Positions 55,801 to 62,797 of a stretch of 64,000 bases of DNA are shown one piece after another. The stretch lies in the NCBI GenBank assembly GCA_004143945.1, contig SEHB01000010.1:58423-122422 (forward strand). Direction: 5' to 3'. The notes beneath the pieces are model-generated. The model was not told the origin of the DNA, ran no database searches, and was given only the letters and a program-made list of their open reading frames with translations. Origin of the DNA: Lysobacteraceae bacterium. Lineage in GTDB: Bacteria; Pseudomonadota; Gammaproteobacteria; Xanthomonadales; Rhodanobacteraceae. The position numbers and the translations under genes are program-made. Each line of letters begins with the position of its first letter. The first letter of the stretch is position 1.

Positions 55801-55902
55801 GGCCGCCGCCGGCCCGAGCGGCGTGGCGCCCCAATCGGCGGACCGCATCAGTGCGCCAACCTCGCCGCCGCCGGCGAGGAATGAGGGGCTTGGGGGATTC
55901 AT
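52804..55902 (-). CDS. Hybrid sensor histidine kinase with several PAS domains and a receiver
   Basis: The 1032-aa protein has no membrane segment. It contains an N-terminal PAS-like domain (SNQPMYIAWGPQRSFLYND) and further PAS/PAC units ending EITEQV, DITDRRQ, VLRDHSERRR, DITDRKR and VTERRR. The H box MLAHELRNPLAP has His near residue 680. The ATPase has N box NLLNNAAKYTP, G1 VSDNGIGMD and G2 GGLGIGLALV. The receiver domain has the phospho-Asp in VLDIGMPDMTG near 967. It is a cytosolic hybrid kinase without a partner regulator nearby. Confidence 0.93.
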   Translation of the reverse strand: MNPPSPSFLAGGGEVGALMRSADWGATPLGPAAAWPAALRTVVGLMLASNQPMYIAWGPQRSFLYNDHYAPFLGDKHPAALGRDLLSEVWPEIRGQLEPLVEATRMGEPVQVPRMELALNRHGRLEETHFSFFFAPIREENGTVGGLFGCCNEITEQVLAERRLALSLERHSRVLSNMEEAFLLMDRDFRILEVNARTERLLARPREALLGATYWDLYPGARDAEIGRVYRQVLADGQPASLEYPYGEVDGKPRWFDVRAFPTDEGIAVLFRDITDRRQDAAHAALAAERVHLALEAGAIVGTWIWSITDDRITGDERFARLFGLDPRECEAGLALSIAMQAIHPDDLDRVRTAIASAMARGGAYSCEYRVRTHDGSYEWVEANGRVELDAAGTPVRFPGVLRDHSERRRAESERDRATVLLRSFIEAVPGVVYAKDREGRLILGNRGVAELLGVPPEVYLGRTDRELLADAEQAEAVMRNDRRIMDSGVAEQVEEEIRLADGTPAWWWSHKAPMMENGEVVGLIGASVDITDRKRIEHSLRLSEQRNALALDVAQLGTWTLDPATRALGMDARTRQIADVDADCEAFTLDDLARRMHPDDWPAVESAMRAAMAAGGDGVFAQEFRLVLADARVVWVLCRGQRVAGSMIGTVLDVTERRRMIESLEQGDRRKDEFLAMLAHELRNPLAPIGTAAQLLRMAPGNHAAVCKAADIIARQVGHMTQMVDDLLDVSRVTRGLAQIEQAPVELGEVVAAAVEQAEPFLHTRRHHLIVEGASAGMRVIGDRHRLVQVVSNLLNNAAKYTPAGGTITLSVAAPDDAVQLRVSDNGIGMDADLLPHVFDLFTQGERTPDRAQGGLGIGLALVRSIVQLHGGQVSASSGGSGQGSTFLVTLPRAAAAVVPSPAAPALGAEAQRRNVLVVDDNADAATTLATVLRLLGHHVSVATDGYEALARAAERTDWHAFVLDIGMPDMTGHELAQRLREAIGGHPARFIALSGYGQANDEAMSRQAGFDHHLVKPADVGVLHAILVGG

Positions 55903-56000
55903 CGCGATAGTGTCGCGCAAAATGCGGTTGGAGTTCGGGTGCTGTCGTCGAGGCCAGAAGCCGGCGCTTCGCGGGCATGCGTGCCGGCATCGGTCGCGCG

Positions 56001-56063
56001 TGTGGGAGGGACTTCAGTCCCGATCGATCATGCGAAGAACTCGGGGCTGAAGCCCCTCCCACA
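56001..56063. repeat. Palindromic repeat pair (GGGACT family)
   Basis: TGTGGGAGGGACTTCAGTCC at the left is mirrored by GGGGCTGAAGCCCCTCCCAC at the right, ending in ACA. Same family as 6264-6322. It occupies the 327-bp divergent region between the hybrid kinase and the secreted two-repeat protein; no promoter is obvious beside it. Confidence 0.7.
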
Positions 56064-56229
56064 AGGCCCCCGACCGGCGCTACCGCCCTTTCCCTCCCGC
56101 GAACGTTGCCCCACCTTGATCACAAGACGAAGACGAGCCGCTGGCCCGTCGAGGTGCCCCTGCGCGTTTGAGGAAGGGGTAGGCCCGACGAGCAACCCGG
56201 TACGGCCGATCCTTCAGGAGCATCCCGTC

Positions 56230-57096
56230 ATGCAAACCAAGGCTTCGACGTCGTGCCGCTGGTCACGGTGGCCCGCAATCGCGCTCGCGACCCTCATCGG
56301 CACCGCGAGCCCGCTCGTGCATGCCAGCGATGCGGAGCTTGTGCCCGATGGGCCGGCCGTCACGCTGCGGGTGCTGATGTCGATCGATCCGCTCGATCCT
56401 CCCATCGAGCATGACCCTTGCGGGACCGTCGGGTCGATGGTGGCCTATACCGGCGAGAACGTGCGCTGGTGCTACCGGATCACCAACAATACCGACGTGC
56501 CGCTGACGCGACACACGCTGGAATCCGACCGCGCCGGCACGATCCTCTCGGATTTTCCGTTCACGCTGGTGCCGGGCGCTTCCGCATTCATCACGCGGGT
56601 CGAGCCCATCACGGAATCGGTGCAGGAGACCGCGACGTGGCGTGCCTCCACGCCCGACACGCCGGATGACTACAGCGACGATTCAACCGGAACGCTGACC
56701 GTGCGTTCCGGCATCGAGGTCGTGGTCACGGCGTCGATGGATCCGGTGGCGCCGCCGCCCGGATACGATGAATGCGGCACGCAGAACGCCATCGAGGCGA
56801 CTCCGGGTCGCACCGTGCGCTGGTGCTACACCGTTCGCAACGTGAGCTCGATCCCGCGCACGCGACACACCGTCGTGACGAGCCAGAACGGCACCGTGAT
56901 CGAGGATTTTCCTTTCACGCTGGTGCCGGGCGCCTCGGCCTTCCTCACCCAGACCCAGGTGATGGACGCCTCGGCGCTCACCGAAGTGGCGACCTGGACC
57001 GCGTTCCGGACGGGGCCCGAGCATCTCTCCACGGCGACGGCGACTGGGCGCGTGCTTGCGGTGGGCGATGCGATTTTCATGTCGGGGTTCGAGTAG
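56230..57096 (+). CDS. Secreted two-repeat protein with C-terminal GFE tail
   Basis: This encodes 288 aa with a signal peptide ending LVHAS. It contains two tandem copies of a domain of about 100 residues (roughly 45-155 and 160-275), each with CGT, RWCY, TRHT and the identical DFPFTLVPGASAF. Each has two Cys that could form a disulfide. The last residues are IFMSGFE, the GF(E/D) tail shared with other secreted proteins here. Ig-like binding modules are the likeliest reading; the function is unknown. Confidence 0.82.
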   Translation: MQTKASTSCRWSRWPAIALATLIGTASPLVHASDAELVPDGPAVTLRVLMSIDPLDPPIEHDPCGTVGSMVAYTGENVRWCYRITNNTDVPLTRHTLESDRAGTILSDFPFTLVPGASAFITRVEPITESVQETATWRASTPDTPDDYSDDSTGTLTVRSGIEVVVTASMDPVAPPPGYDECGTQNAIEATPGRTVRWCYTVRNVSSIPRTRHTVVTSQNGTVIEDFPFTLVPGASAFLTQTQVMDASALTEVATWTAFRTGPEHLSTATATGRVLAVGDAIFMSGFE

Positions 57097-57207
57097 GCGC
57101 CTGAGTCGCCGCTCGAACGTCAGGTTGGGCGAGTGAAGCGGCGGCGTTCTCAGCACTACGCCGGACCGGGAAACTGTCTCCGCGCCCAGTTGTCCCGCAC
57201 CTCGTAG

Positions 57208-57232
57208 GCCGGACGACCGCAGGTCGGCCGGC
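57208..57232. repeat. Small palindrome after the two-repeat gene
   Basis: GCCGGACGACC pairs with GGTCGGCCGGC around GCA with one mismatch. It is GC-rich without a T-run. It could terminate transcription of 56230-57096 or be a REP-like element. Confidence 0.45.
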
Positions 57233-57305
57233 GCTCCCAAGCCCGAAATCGCGGCACAGGCTCAACTGCCCTACCCGTTGCTCGCGCTCGTGCTGCCACC
57301 TCCAG

Positions 57306-58280
57306 GTGCGGCTTGTCGCGACTCCAGCGAGCGCGCAAGATGCAACCGTGCAAGACGATGCCACCTCTCTAGACGTCAGAATGCGGCAAGCCGCGTTCGA
57401 GCACGTTCGCGCGCTCAATGACATCTACGACGACCTGACCTCCGACGACCTTCGAGCAGGGTTTCAGTTTGAGGGCAAACGATTCCCGCTGGTCAATCCG
57501 CAACGCGGAATATTCAAACCCAGGGAGATGCGTTTCACCCTATCGATCAGGACGGTCTACCCCCGACCCGGCGCGAAAATCTGGTATGACGATCAGACCC
57601 GCGTCCATCAGCAGCTGTTCGCAAGCGCTGACTTCGTCGATTACGCCTTCATGGGTTCGAATCCGGACGCAGCTGATAATCGCGGACTTCGCGAGGCGTA
57701 CGAGCATCGCGTGCCACTGCTCTACTTCGTGGGAATTGCCCCCGGACGATACCTGCCGCAAATCGCCTACATCGCCGGATGGGACGCACTATCCCTCAAG
57801 GCGCGCGTCGGCTTCGGCTATCCGTCGAGGCTCGATGCCGCAAGGTTTCCCGACTCTGCTCCGGCACGCGAGTACGCCATTCGTGCTGTCAAGCAGCGTC
57901 TACACCAGGCGACGTTCCGCCAAGCCGTCCTCACAGCCTACGACGGTCGGTGCGCGCTATCCGGGCTCCCTGAGATCCGGCTGCTGGATGCGGCTCACAT
58001 CATCCGCGACGGTGACGAACGCCTGGGTCAACCACTCGTGACGAACGGCATACCGTTGACGAAGCTCCACCACGCCGCGTTCGATTCCCATCTCATCGGA
58101 ATAGACCCCGACTTCAAGCTGCATGTCTCAAGGCGCCTCCTGCTGCAGCGCGACGGGCCCATGCTTGAGGCGCTCAAGTCACTCGATGGGCAGACCCTGA
58201 GGTTGCCCCCAAGAGTCAGGGACCGCCCGGACCGAGATCGACTTTCGATGAGGTACTCCGACTTTGTCGCGGCCGCATAG
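57306..58280 (+). CDS. HNH endonuclease
   Basis: The 324-aa reading frame (GTG start) has an HNH signature: GRCALSGLP, LLDAAHIIRDGDE, NGIPLTKLHHAAFDSHLIG. The N-terminal part has KRFPLVNPQRGIFKPREMRF and LSIRTVYPRPG, as found in Pfam-type HNH_2 restriction-like endonucleases. The true start is unsettled: GTG 57306, GTG 57348 or ATG 57381; related proteins begin near the sequence RQAAFEHV. Composition is slightly less GC-rich than the flanks. It could be a restriction or homing-type nuclease. Confidence 0.8.
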   Translation: MRLVATPASAQDATVQDDATSLDVRMRQAAFEHVRALNDIYDDLTSDDLRAGFQFEGKRFPLVNPQRGIFKPREMRFTLSIRTVYPRPGAKIWYDDQTRVHQQLFASADFVDYAFMGSNPDAADNRGLREAYEHRVPLLYFVGIAPGRYLPQIAYIAGWDALSLKARVGFGYPSRLDAARFPDSAPAREYAIRAVKQRLHQATFRQAVLTAYDGRCALSGLPEIRLLDAAHIIRDGDERLGQPLVTNGIPLTKLHHAAFDSHLIGIDPDFKLHVSRRLLLQRDGPMLEALKSLDGQTLRLPPRVRDRPDRDRLSMRYSDFVAAA

Positions 58281-58320
58281 GTAGGCACCGGCCTGCGATG
58301 CAGTCGCCGAGCAGCTACGT

Positions 58321-58367
58321 GGTCAACTACCTCCGTCCCATTAGTCCGTCCCCATTAGTCGGTCCCT
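58321..58367. repeat. GTCCCCAT repeat cluster
   Basis: GGTCAACTACCTCCGTCCCA is followed by two more units, TTAGTCCGTCCCCA and TTAGTCGGTCCC. The first motif is matched at 62143-62160 beside the transposase remnant. It separates the HNH and lipoprotein genes. Confidence 0.6.
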
Positions 58368-58375
58368 TTTTGGTC

Positions 58376-59617
58376 TTATTGGTCGCCACTATTAGACGCA
58401 TTCTTCGGCCCTCTAAGGGGGTAGCCGTCCACGAGATAATCGATGGCCCGTGAATTGCCCTTGAAGCCGCTGGCGTGGGCTTTCCCCATACTCGCGTATA
58501 GCCCAAACCAAGCCCGCGCATTCGGCACAAGGACGTTGACGATACTAATTCCGGAATTCGGTCCGGCGCAGCGCTGCTTGAATCGCTCGGACAGTCGGTA
58601 ACTGAGCACGTCGTTGACATCGGTGAATGCCACGATCCTGAGGTCGGACTCCCTGCCTCTCACTTTCCAAGAGGCCGGGCTTGGAAATGGGCACGCTACC
58701 TCACCGCTTTCAAGCCATTCCTCGAGTGCTTTGTCCCGGGGAGGATTGACGTCGGCTAGTTGAAGTAACGGAAGCTGGTTCGCAAGCATGAAAATCGATA
58801 CCACGTTCGAACGAACCCCATTGACTAACCCGGCGGGCGCTTTGCGCTCGTCCTGAATGTCTGTCTTCTTGGCGCAGCCCTCATCGTACGCGCATATTGT
58901 GTCTAGAATGACCTTGCTCCCCAAGCTATCGCTGATCACAACCATCGGCACATTGGAATTGAGAGGCGAGGCATCTCGCCCTTCCCATTCCATATTGCTC
59001 GCCTTCAGCAAGCGCGAGCGCTTGATCGAAAGCTCCTTCTCGATCCCCGCAACACCGCTCCAGATCGCTTCACGAATCAATGCCCCAAACTGGCCCGAAT
59101 AAAGCACAGGATCGGACAGGCTGCGGTTGACGAACCGCTTGGCGGCGCTGTTGATCAGCGCCCGATGGTCCTCCAAATCAGAAGATTCCCGGAAATTCGA
59201 TTCGAGGTCTAGAAACGCCCGCTTCAGCCGCCGGCCCGCGTCGCCCCATGCCATGCAGGAGAAGTAGAGGGTAGTGGTACGATCTAAACTTGCGTAAACA
59301 TGGGTCGAGTAGGACCCGATCTCGATCTCTCCCACACGCAACGGCCGGGGATCCGAAACACCGTCCACCTTGGATAGGCCGAGTCGATTCGCAATCACAC
59401 GCTGGAGGCCTATGTTTTTGCCGTCGTCTGCGCAGTATTCCTCGGCCCGGTGGTCCCCCATGCCGTGCATCTGCATCACATGCAGTTCCCCGTGGTTGGC
59501 CGATTGCGTCATCTCCTGCCGCAATCCCGGGAACGGCCCGTCGACCTTGTGCAATCCACCCATGCATCCGCTACCGCCCGCCAGCGTCACTACGATCAGA
59601 AGGGCTCTGATTGACAT
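58376..59617 (-). CDS. Lipoprotein with alpha/beta-hydrolase features, unknown function
   Basis: The 413-aa protein starts MSIRALLIVVTLAGGSGC with a lipobox Cys. VMQMHGMGDHRAEEYC resembles the HG motif at the oxyanion site of alpha/beta hydrolases, and VVISDSLGSKVILDTI resembles a nucleophile elbow (S-x-S-x-G-S). A late acidic segment IVAFTDVNDVLSYRL could carry Asp. A catalytic His is not obvious. SD AAGGGAGA precedes the start at 59617. The direct repeats at 59696-59730 lie upstream. A lipid esterase is possible but unproven. Confidence 0.65.
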   Translation of the reverse strand: MSIRALLIVVTLAGGSGCMGGLHKVDGPFPGLRQEMTQSANHGELHVMQMHGMGDHRAEEYCADDGKNIGLQRVIANRLGLSKVDGVSDPRPLRVGEIEIGSYSTHVYASLDRTTTLYFSCMAWGDAGRRLKRAFLDLESNFRESSDLEDHRALINSAAKRFVNRSLSDPVLYSGQFGALIREAIWSGVAGIEKELSIKRSRLLKASNMEWEGRDASPLNSNVPMVVISDSLGSKVILDTICAYDEGCAKKTDIQDERKAPAGLVNGVRSNVVSIFMLANQLPLLQLADVNPPRDKALEEWLESGEVACPFPSPASWKVRGRESDLRIVAFTDVNDVLSYRLSERFKQRCAGPNSGISIVNVLVPNARAWFGLYASMGKAHASGFKGNSRAIDYLVDGYPLRGPKNASNSGDQ

Positions 59618-59695
59618 GCCTGCATCTCCCTTGGGTATGCTTTCGCGCCTGCACCAGTAGGCATCGGTGAACTGGTCCCTACAAGCGGGGCGCAC

Positions 59696-59730
59696 GTAGG
59701 AAATTTCATACATTTTCAGTAGGAAATTTC
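59696..59730. promoter_or_regulatory. Direct repeat GTAGGAAATTTC upstream of lipoprotein gene
   Basis: GTAGGAAATTTC occurs at 59696-59707 and 59719-59730, 23 bases apart (about two helical turns), with a weaker GGGAAATTCG at 59739-59748. The core GAAATTTC is palindromic. It lies 79-113 bases upstream of the ATG at 59617 on the minus strand. A regulator binding site is inferred. Confidence 0.5.
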
Positions 59731-60132
59731 CAGTCGTGGGGAAATTCGAGTGAGGGTCGGAGGATTTTCCTGCTCTTCAAGCTCCGGCCAGCGCGTCGCC
59801 ATTGGGGATGACGGCCGCGCACCATCGAAGGTCGATGCGCATCGATGTTGGCGCAGCTCTCACCTTAGTTTCCGAAATTGCACTCTGACCCCAGTTTCGC
59901 TGCAACCACGGGGCGCGCACTCCGCGGAGATGGACCTCCACGAGAACATCGGCGGGAGAAAGGGCATCCGCCGTATCACGTCAACCATCCCCTTCCCGTC
60001 ATTCCAGTGATTGCCTGCTCGGGCGCCGCCACTGCGCGCAAAGGCGGTCCTGAACCGCCTCACGCAAACACACCCGTCCCCTTTGTGGGCGAGAGGCGTT
60101 AGGCTCCAGGCGTCCTGCTGCGGAAATCCCCG
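59731..60132. other. Intergenic stretch with one dispersed repeat
   Basis: About 400 bp between the divergent lipoprotein and NERD genes. CACTCTGACCCCAGTTTCGC at 59881 belongs to the CTCTGACCCC repeat family found near the IS200-like gene. No convincing open frame is seen; several short ones lack ribosome sites. Confidence 0.5.
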
Positions 60133-61152
60133 ATGCTGATAAAGAAGCCCGACGACCTCTCTCCAGTCCTCGCCTCGCTCGAAGGACTGGCAACATGCCC
60201 CGGGCCGGAGGCCAAACGTGCGGCCGTCGAGCTGCGCAACCGGAAGGCGGGCCTACGAGCCGAGCGTGAGTCGGCCTACCTGATCGACCACGACTTCGCC
60301 GCGTCGAAGAACTGGGCGGTCATCCACGACCTGCGCCTGGAACACGGAGGCCGCGTTGCGCAGATCGACCACGTGCTCATCAACCGGTGGCTGCAGGTCT
60401 ACGTGCTCGAAACGAAGGGCTTCCACGACGGCGTGAAGATCAATGAGGAAGGCGAGTTCCTGCGCTGGAACAACTTCGCCAAGCGTTACGAGGGCATGCC
60501 GTCCCCTCTCGCGCAGAATGATCGCCATATCGACGTGCTCAGGGGCGTCTTCAACACCATCGAACTGCCCACGCGCCTCGGCTTGCGCATGTCGCCGGAG
60601 TTCATGTCGTTCGTGCTGGTTTCGCCCGATGCGCAGATCAAGCGACCGCACACATTCGACGCCTCGCGGGTCATCAAGGCGGACCAGCTCAAGAAAGCCA
60701 TCTGGCGCGACGTCGACGGGGAAAGCGCTTTGGTGGGACTGCTCAAGACCGCTGCTAAGTTCATCTCGAGCGAGACAGTGCAGTTCATCGCCCGAGAGCT
60801 TGCCGGGAAGCATCGCCCCTTGGTGAGAGACCTTGCGACTCCCGCAGAAGCGCAGGCCGCGCCTCCCACGCTGCTCCCTCCGGCCAATCAGACCCCAAAC
60901 CGTGGGAACGCACCGGCGCCGGCCGGCAGGCCATCCTGCAAGGCGTGCCACGCGAAAGGCGGGGCCATCCTTTACGGAAAGTATGGCTACTACTTCAAGT
61001 GTTCCGCGTGCGGCACAAACACCGCAATTCGCCCCACCTGCATGCTGGGACACCAGCCCCGACTACGGAAGGAGAAGGACCGGTTCTTCCGGGAGTGCGC
61101 GGAGTGCGGAAGCAGCGAGCTGATCCACACCAATCCTCCGGAGCAGTTATAG
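60133..61152 (+). CDS. NERD-domain protein with C-terminal zinc ribbons
   Basis: The 339-aa product has a NERD (nuclease-related) domain at about residues 45-170: Glu in RAERESAYLI, Asp in QIDHVLINRW and E-x-K in YVLETKGFHDG, the pattern of restriction-type nucleases. The C-terminal 70 residues hold CKACHAKGG...CSAC and CAECGSSE, resembling the topoisomerase-type zinc finger. Such proteins are linked to DNA handling or defence but are poorly characterised. It precedes the transposase region. Confidence 0.82.
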   Translation: MLIKKPDDLSPVLASLEGLATCPGPEAKRAAVELRNRKAGLRAERESAYLIDHDFAASKNWAVIHDLRLEHGGRVAQIDHVLINRWLQVYVLETKGFHDGVKINEEGEFLRWNNFAKRYEGMPSPLAQNDRHIDVLRGVFNTIELPTRLGLRMSPEFMSFVLVSPDAQIKRPHTFDASRVIKADQLKKAIWRDVDGESALVGLLKTAAKFISSETVQFIARELAGKHRPLVRDLATPAEAQAAPPTLLPPANQTPNRGNAPAPAGRPSCKACHAKGGAILYGKYGYYFKCSACGTNTAIRPTCMLGHQPRLRKEKDRFFRECAECGSSELIHTNPPEQL

Positions 61153-61187
61153 CGGTCGCTGCGCAACGAGCTAGCGGACGAACAACG

Positions 61188-61308
61188 ACTCTGACTCCGG
61201 TTGCCGATCAAAGTGCACCCTGACCCTGGTTTCCCCCAGGCTCTCGAAGAGGTCTCGCCAGTTGCGCACGGCACGCACTGGTCGAACAGGGGTCAGAGAG
61301 GACTTTCC
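61188..61308. repeat. RAYT-flanking repeat copies in both orientations
   Basis: Forward copies are GACTCTGACTCCGG (61188-61201) and AAGTGCACCCTGACCCTGG (61211-61229). An inverted copy, AGGGGTCAGAGAGGACTTTC, lies at 61288-61307. Opposed copies upstream of an IS200-like transposase fit REP elements mobilised by it. Confidence 0.65.
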
Positions 61309-61396
61309 GAATGTTCTTACGCAGAGTATCCGAACTCAGCGACATCGCCTGGCGGCACGCCGCACGACACTCGGCGCATCGTCATGGAACGCCTTG

Positions 61397-62125
61397 ATGC
61401 CCCGCCTTCCAAGACTTGACCTGGCCGGTATCGCGCAACACGTGATCCAGCGCGGCAACGATCGCCAACCGTGCTTCTTCACGCCGGACGACTACCGCCG
61501 CTACCTGCACGACCTCAACGAGATCGCGCTGCGCGAACAATGCGCAGTCCACGCCTACGTGCTGATGACGAACCACGTCCATCTGCTGGTGACGCCGGGC
61601 GAGCAAGGTCGCCTGAGTCGCATGATGCAAGCGCTGGGGCGCCGCTACGTCCGCCACGTCAACCGCACCCATCACCGCACGGGCACACTACGGGAGGGCC
61701 GCTACAAGGCATGTCTCGTTGCGGGCGACGCCCATCTCCTGCGCTGCCATCGCTACATCGAGCTCAATCCGTTGCGCGCGGCAATGGTGCCCGATCCACG
61801 CGACTATCCCTGGTCCAGTCATCTTCACAATGCGTTCGGCGAGCACGATCCGCTGGTGCGACCGCATCCGGTCTACAGCGCCTTCGGCGCGGAGGCGGAT
61901 GAGCGGCGCCGACGCTATCGCGCCTTCGTCATGGACGATGTGACGTCCGAGGAAACCGACGCCATCCGCGCGCACCTGCAGCGCCAGCACGTCTATGGCC
62001 CCGATCGCTTCCGCCTAGCCATCGAAGCGCAGCTCGGTCGGAGCGTGGGCCCGCGAAAGATCGGGCGGCCTCGCAAGTCCCCGCAGGACACCGAAGTGGC
62101 TTCAAAACGCGAAAGTGCACTCTGA
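61397..62125 (+). CDS. REP-associated tyrosine transposase (IS200-like, Y1_Tnp)
   Basis: This encodes 242 aa. The Y1 transposase domain has HVIQRGNDRQPCFFTPDDY, the HUH motif in YVLMTNHVHLLVTP, the Tyr in RYVRHVNRTHHR, and GTLREGRYKACLV followed by YIELNPLRAAMV. RAYTs are single-copy relatives of IS200 that move REP palindromes as single strands. The ATG at 61397 places the motif at the usual N-terminal distance. Copies of the CTCTGACCCC repeat flank the gene at both ends. Confidence 0.88.
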   Translation: MPRLPRLDLAGIAQHVIQRGNDRQPCFFTPDDYRRYLHDLNEIALREQCAVHAYVLMTNHVHLLVTPGEQGRLSRMMQALGRRYVRHVNRTHHRTGTLREGRYKACLVAGDAHLLRCHRYIELNPLRAAMVPDPRDYPWSSHLHNAFGEHDPLVRPHPVYSAFGAEADERRRRYRAFVMDDVTSEETDAIRAHLQRQHVYGPDRFRLAIEAQLGRSVGPRKIGRPRKSPQDTEVASKRESAL

Positions 62126-62168
62126 CCCCGGTTTCGTCGCCAGGTTAACTACTTCCGTCCCCATATTT
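62111..62168. repeat. RAYT 3' flank with CTCTGACCCC and GTCCCCAT motifs
   Basis: GAAAGTGCACTCTGACCCCG begins inside the end of the transposase gene at 62111. GGTTAACTACTTCCGTCCCC follows at 62143-62162. The first motif recurs at 62370-62390 as GAAAGTGCACTCTAACCTCG after the duplicate. Confidence 0.7.
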
Positions 62169-62169
62169 C

Positions 62170-62384
62170 GACGCTATCGCGCCTTCGTCATGGACGATGT
62201 GACGGCCGAGCAAACCGACGCAATCCGCGCGCACCTGCAGCGCCAGCACGTCTATGGCCCCGATCGCTACCGCCTGGCCATCGAAGCGCAGCTCGGTCGG
62301 AGCGTGGGTCCGCGCAAGGTCGGGCGGCCGCGCGCGTCCCCGCAGGGCTCGAAAGCGGGTGCATACCGCGAAAGTGCACTCTAA
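62170..62384 (+). pseudogene. Partial duplicate of the RAYT 3' end
   Basis: Starting at GACGCTATCG (compare 61911), about 215 bp repeat the last 71 codons of the transposase with scattered substitutions: VMDDVTAEQTDAIRAHLQRQ, HVYGPDRYRLAIEAQLGRS and a similar ending YRESAL. The catalytic N-terminal part is absent, so it is not functional. The substitutions show it is not a recent identical copy but a diverged remnant of a related element. Confidence 0.85.
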
Positions 62385-62500
62385 CCTCGGTTTCCACGTA
62401 CCGCTGCGTCTCGCCCCCTCGACGCTCGATCGAATCTGCTGCAAATCCGCCGGATCGCGGGTTACCCTGGGCAACGTGCAGACGGCGGAAAGGGAGCGCA

Positions 62501-62737
62501 ATGGCAAGTGGGGAAGACTGGTCACGCGTCGAGGTGGAGGACTGCGCGGCTGATTGCCTGCAGATGCTCACCCTTAAGCTCAACGGCGCGACTTTCAACA
62601 AGACCGAACGCATCCGGGCGCTCATAGGTCACCTGGGCGGCCGCAGCAAGGCGTCTGTCGAGGACAAGTTCCGCAACATCAGCGCCCTTTTCCCCTTACC
62701 CGACGTTGACCTCAATGTGGCCTTCGAGCAAGCTTGA
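62501..62737 (+). CDS. Small protein resembling the N-terminus of restriction/defence proteins
   Basis: The 78-aa product has SD AAGGGAGCGCA. The motif RSKASVEDKFRNISALF resembles the R-x-G-S-x-E-x-K-x-x-N-I-S-A-V-L segment at the N-terminus of many HNH- or DUF3883-linked restriction proteins. Those continue for hundreds of residues, whereas this one stops soon after. It may be a stand-alone form or a truncated gene. It lies 60 bp upstream of the AIPR gene and is likely co-transcribed. Confidence 0.6.
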   Translation: MASGEDWSRVEVEDCAADCLQMLTLKLNGATFNKTERIRALIGHLGGRSKASVEDKFRNISALFPLPDVDLNVAFEQA

Positions 62738-62797
62738 GACCATTAATCTGAGCGGCATACTTTTGATGCGGTCGGCCACTTTCCCGCAGGGGGCGCA

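Noticed and set aside
52612..55884. Long plus-strand open frame opposite the hybrid kinase
   Set aside because: Antisense shadow; the minus-strand frame has all histidine kinase motifs in order.
62115..62384. Second small transposase gene
   Set aside because: It lacks the HUH and Tyr motifs and is only a duplicate of the 3' end.
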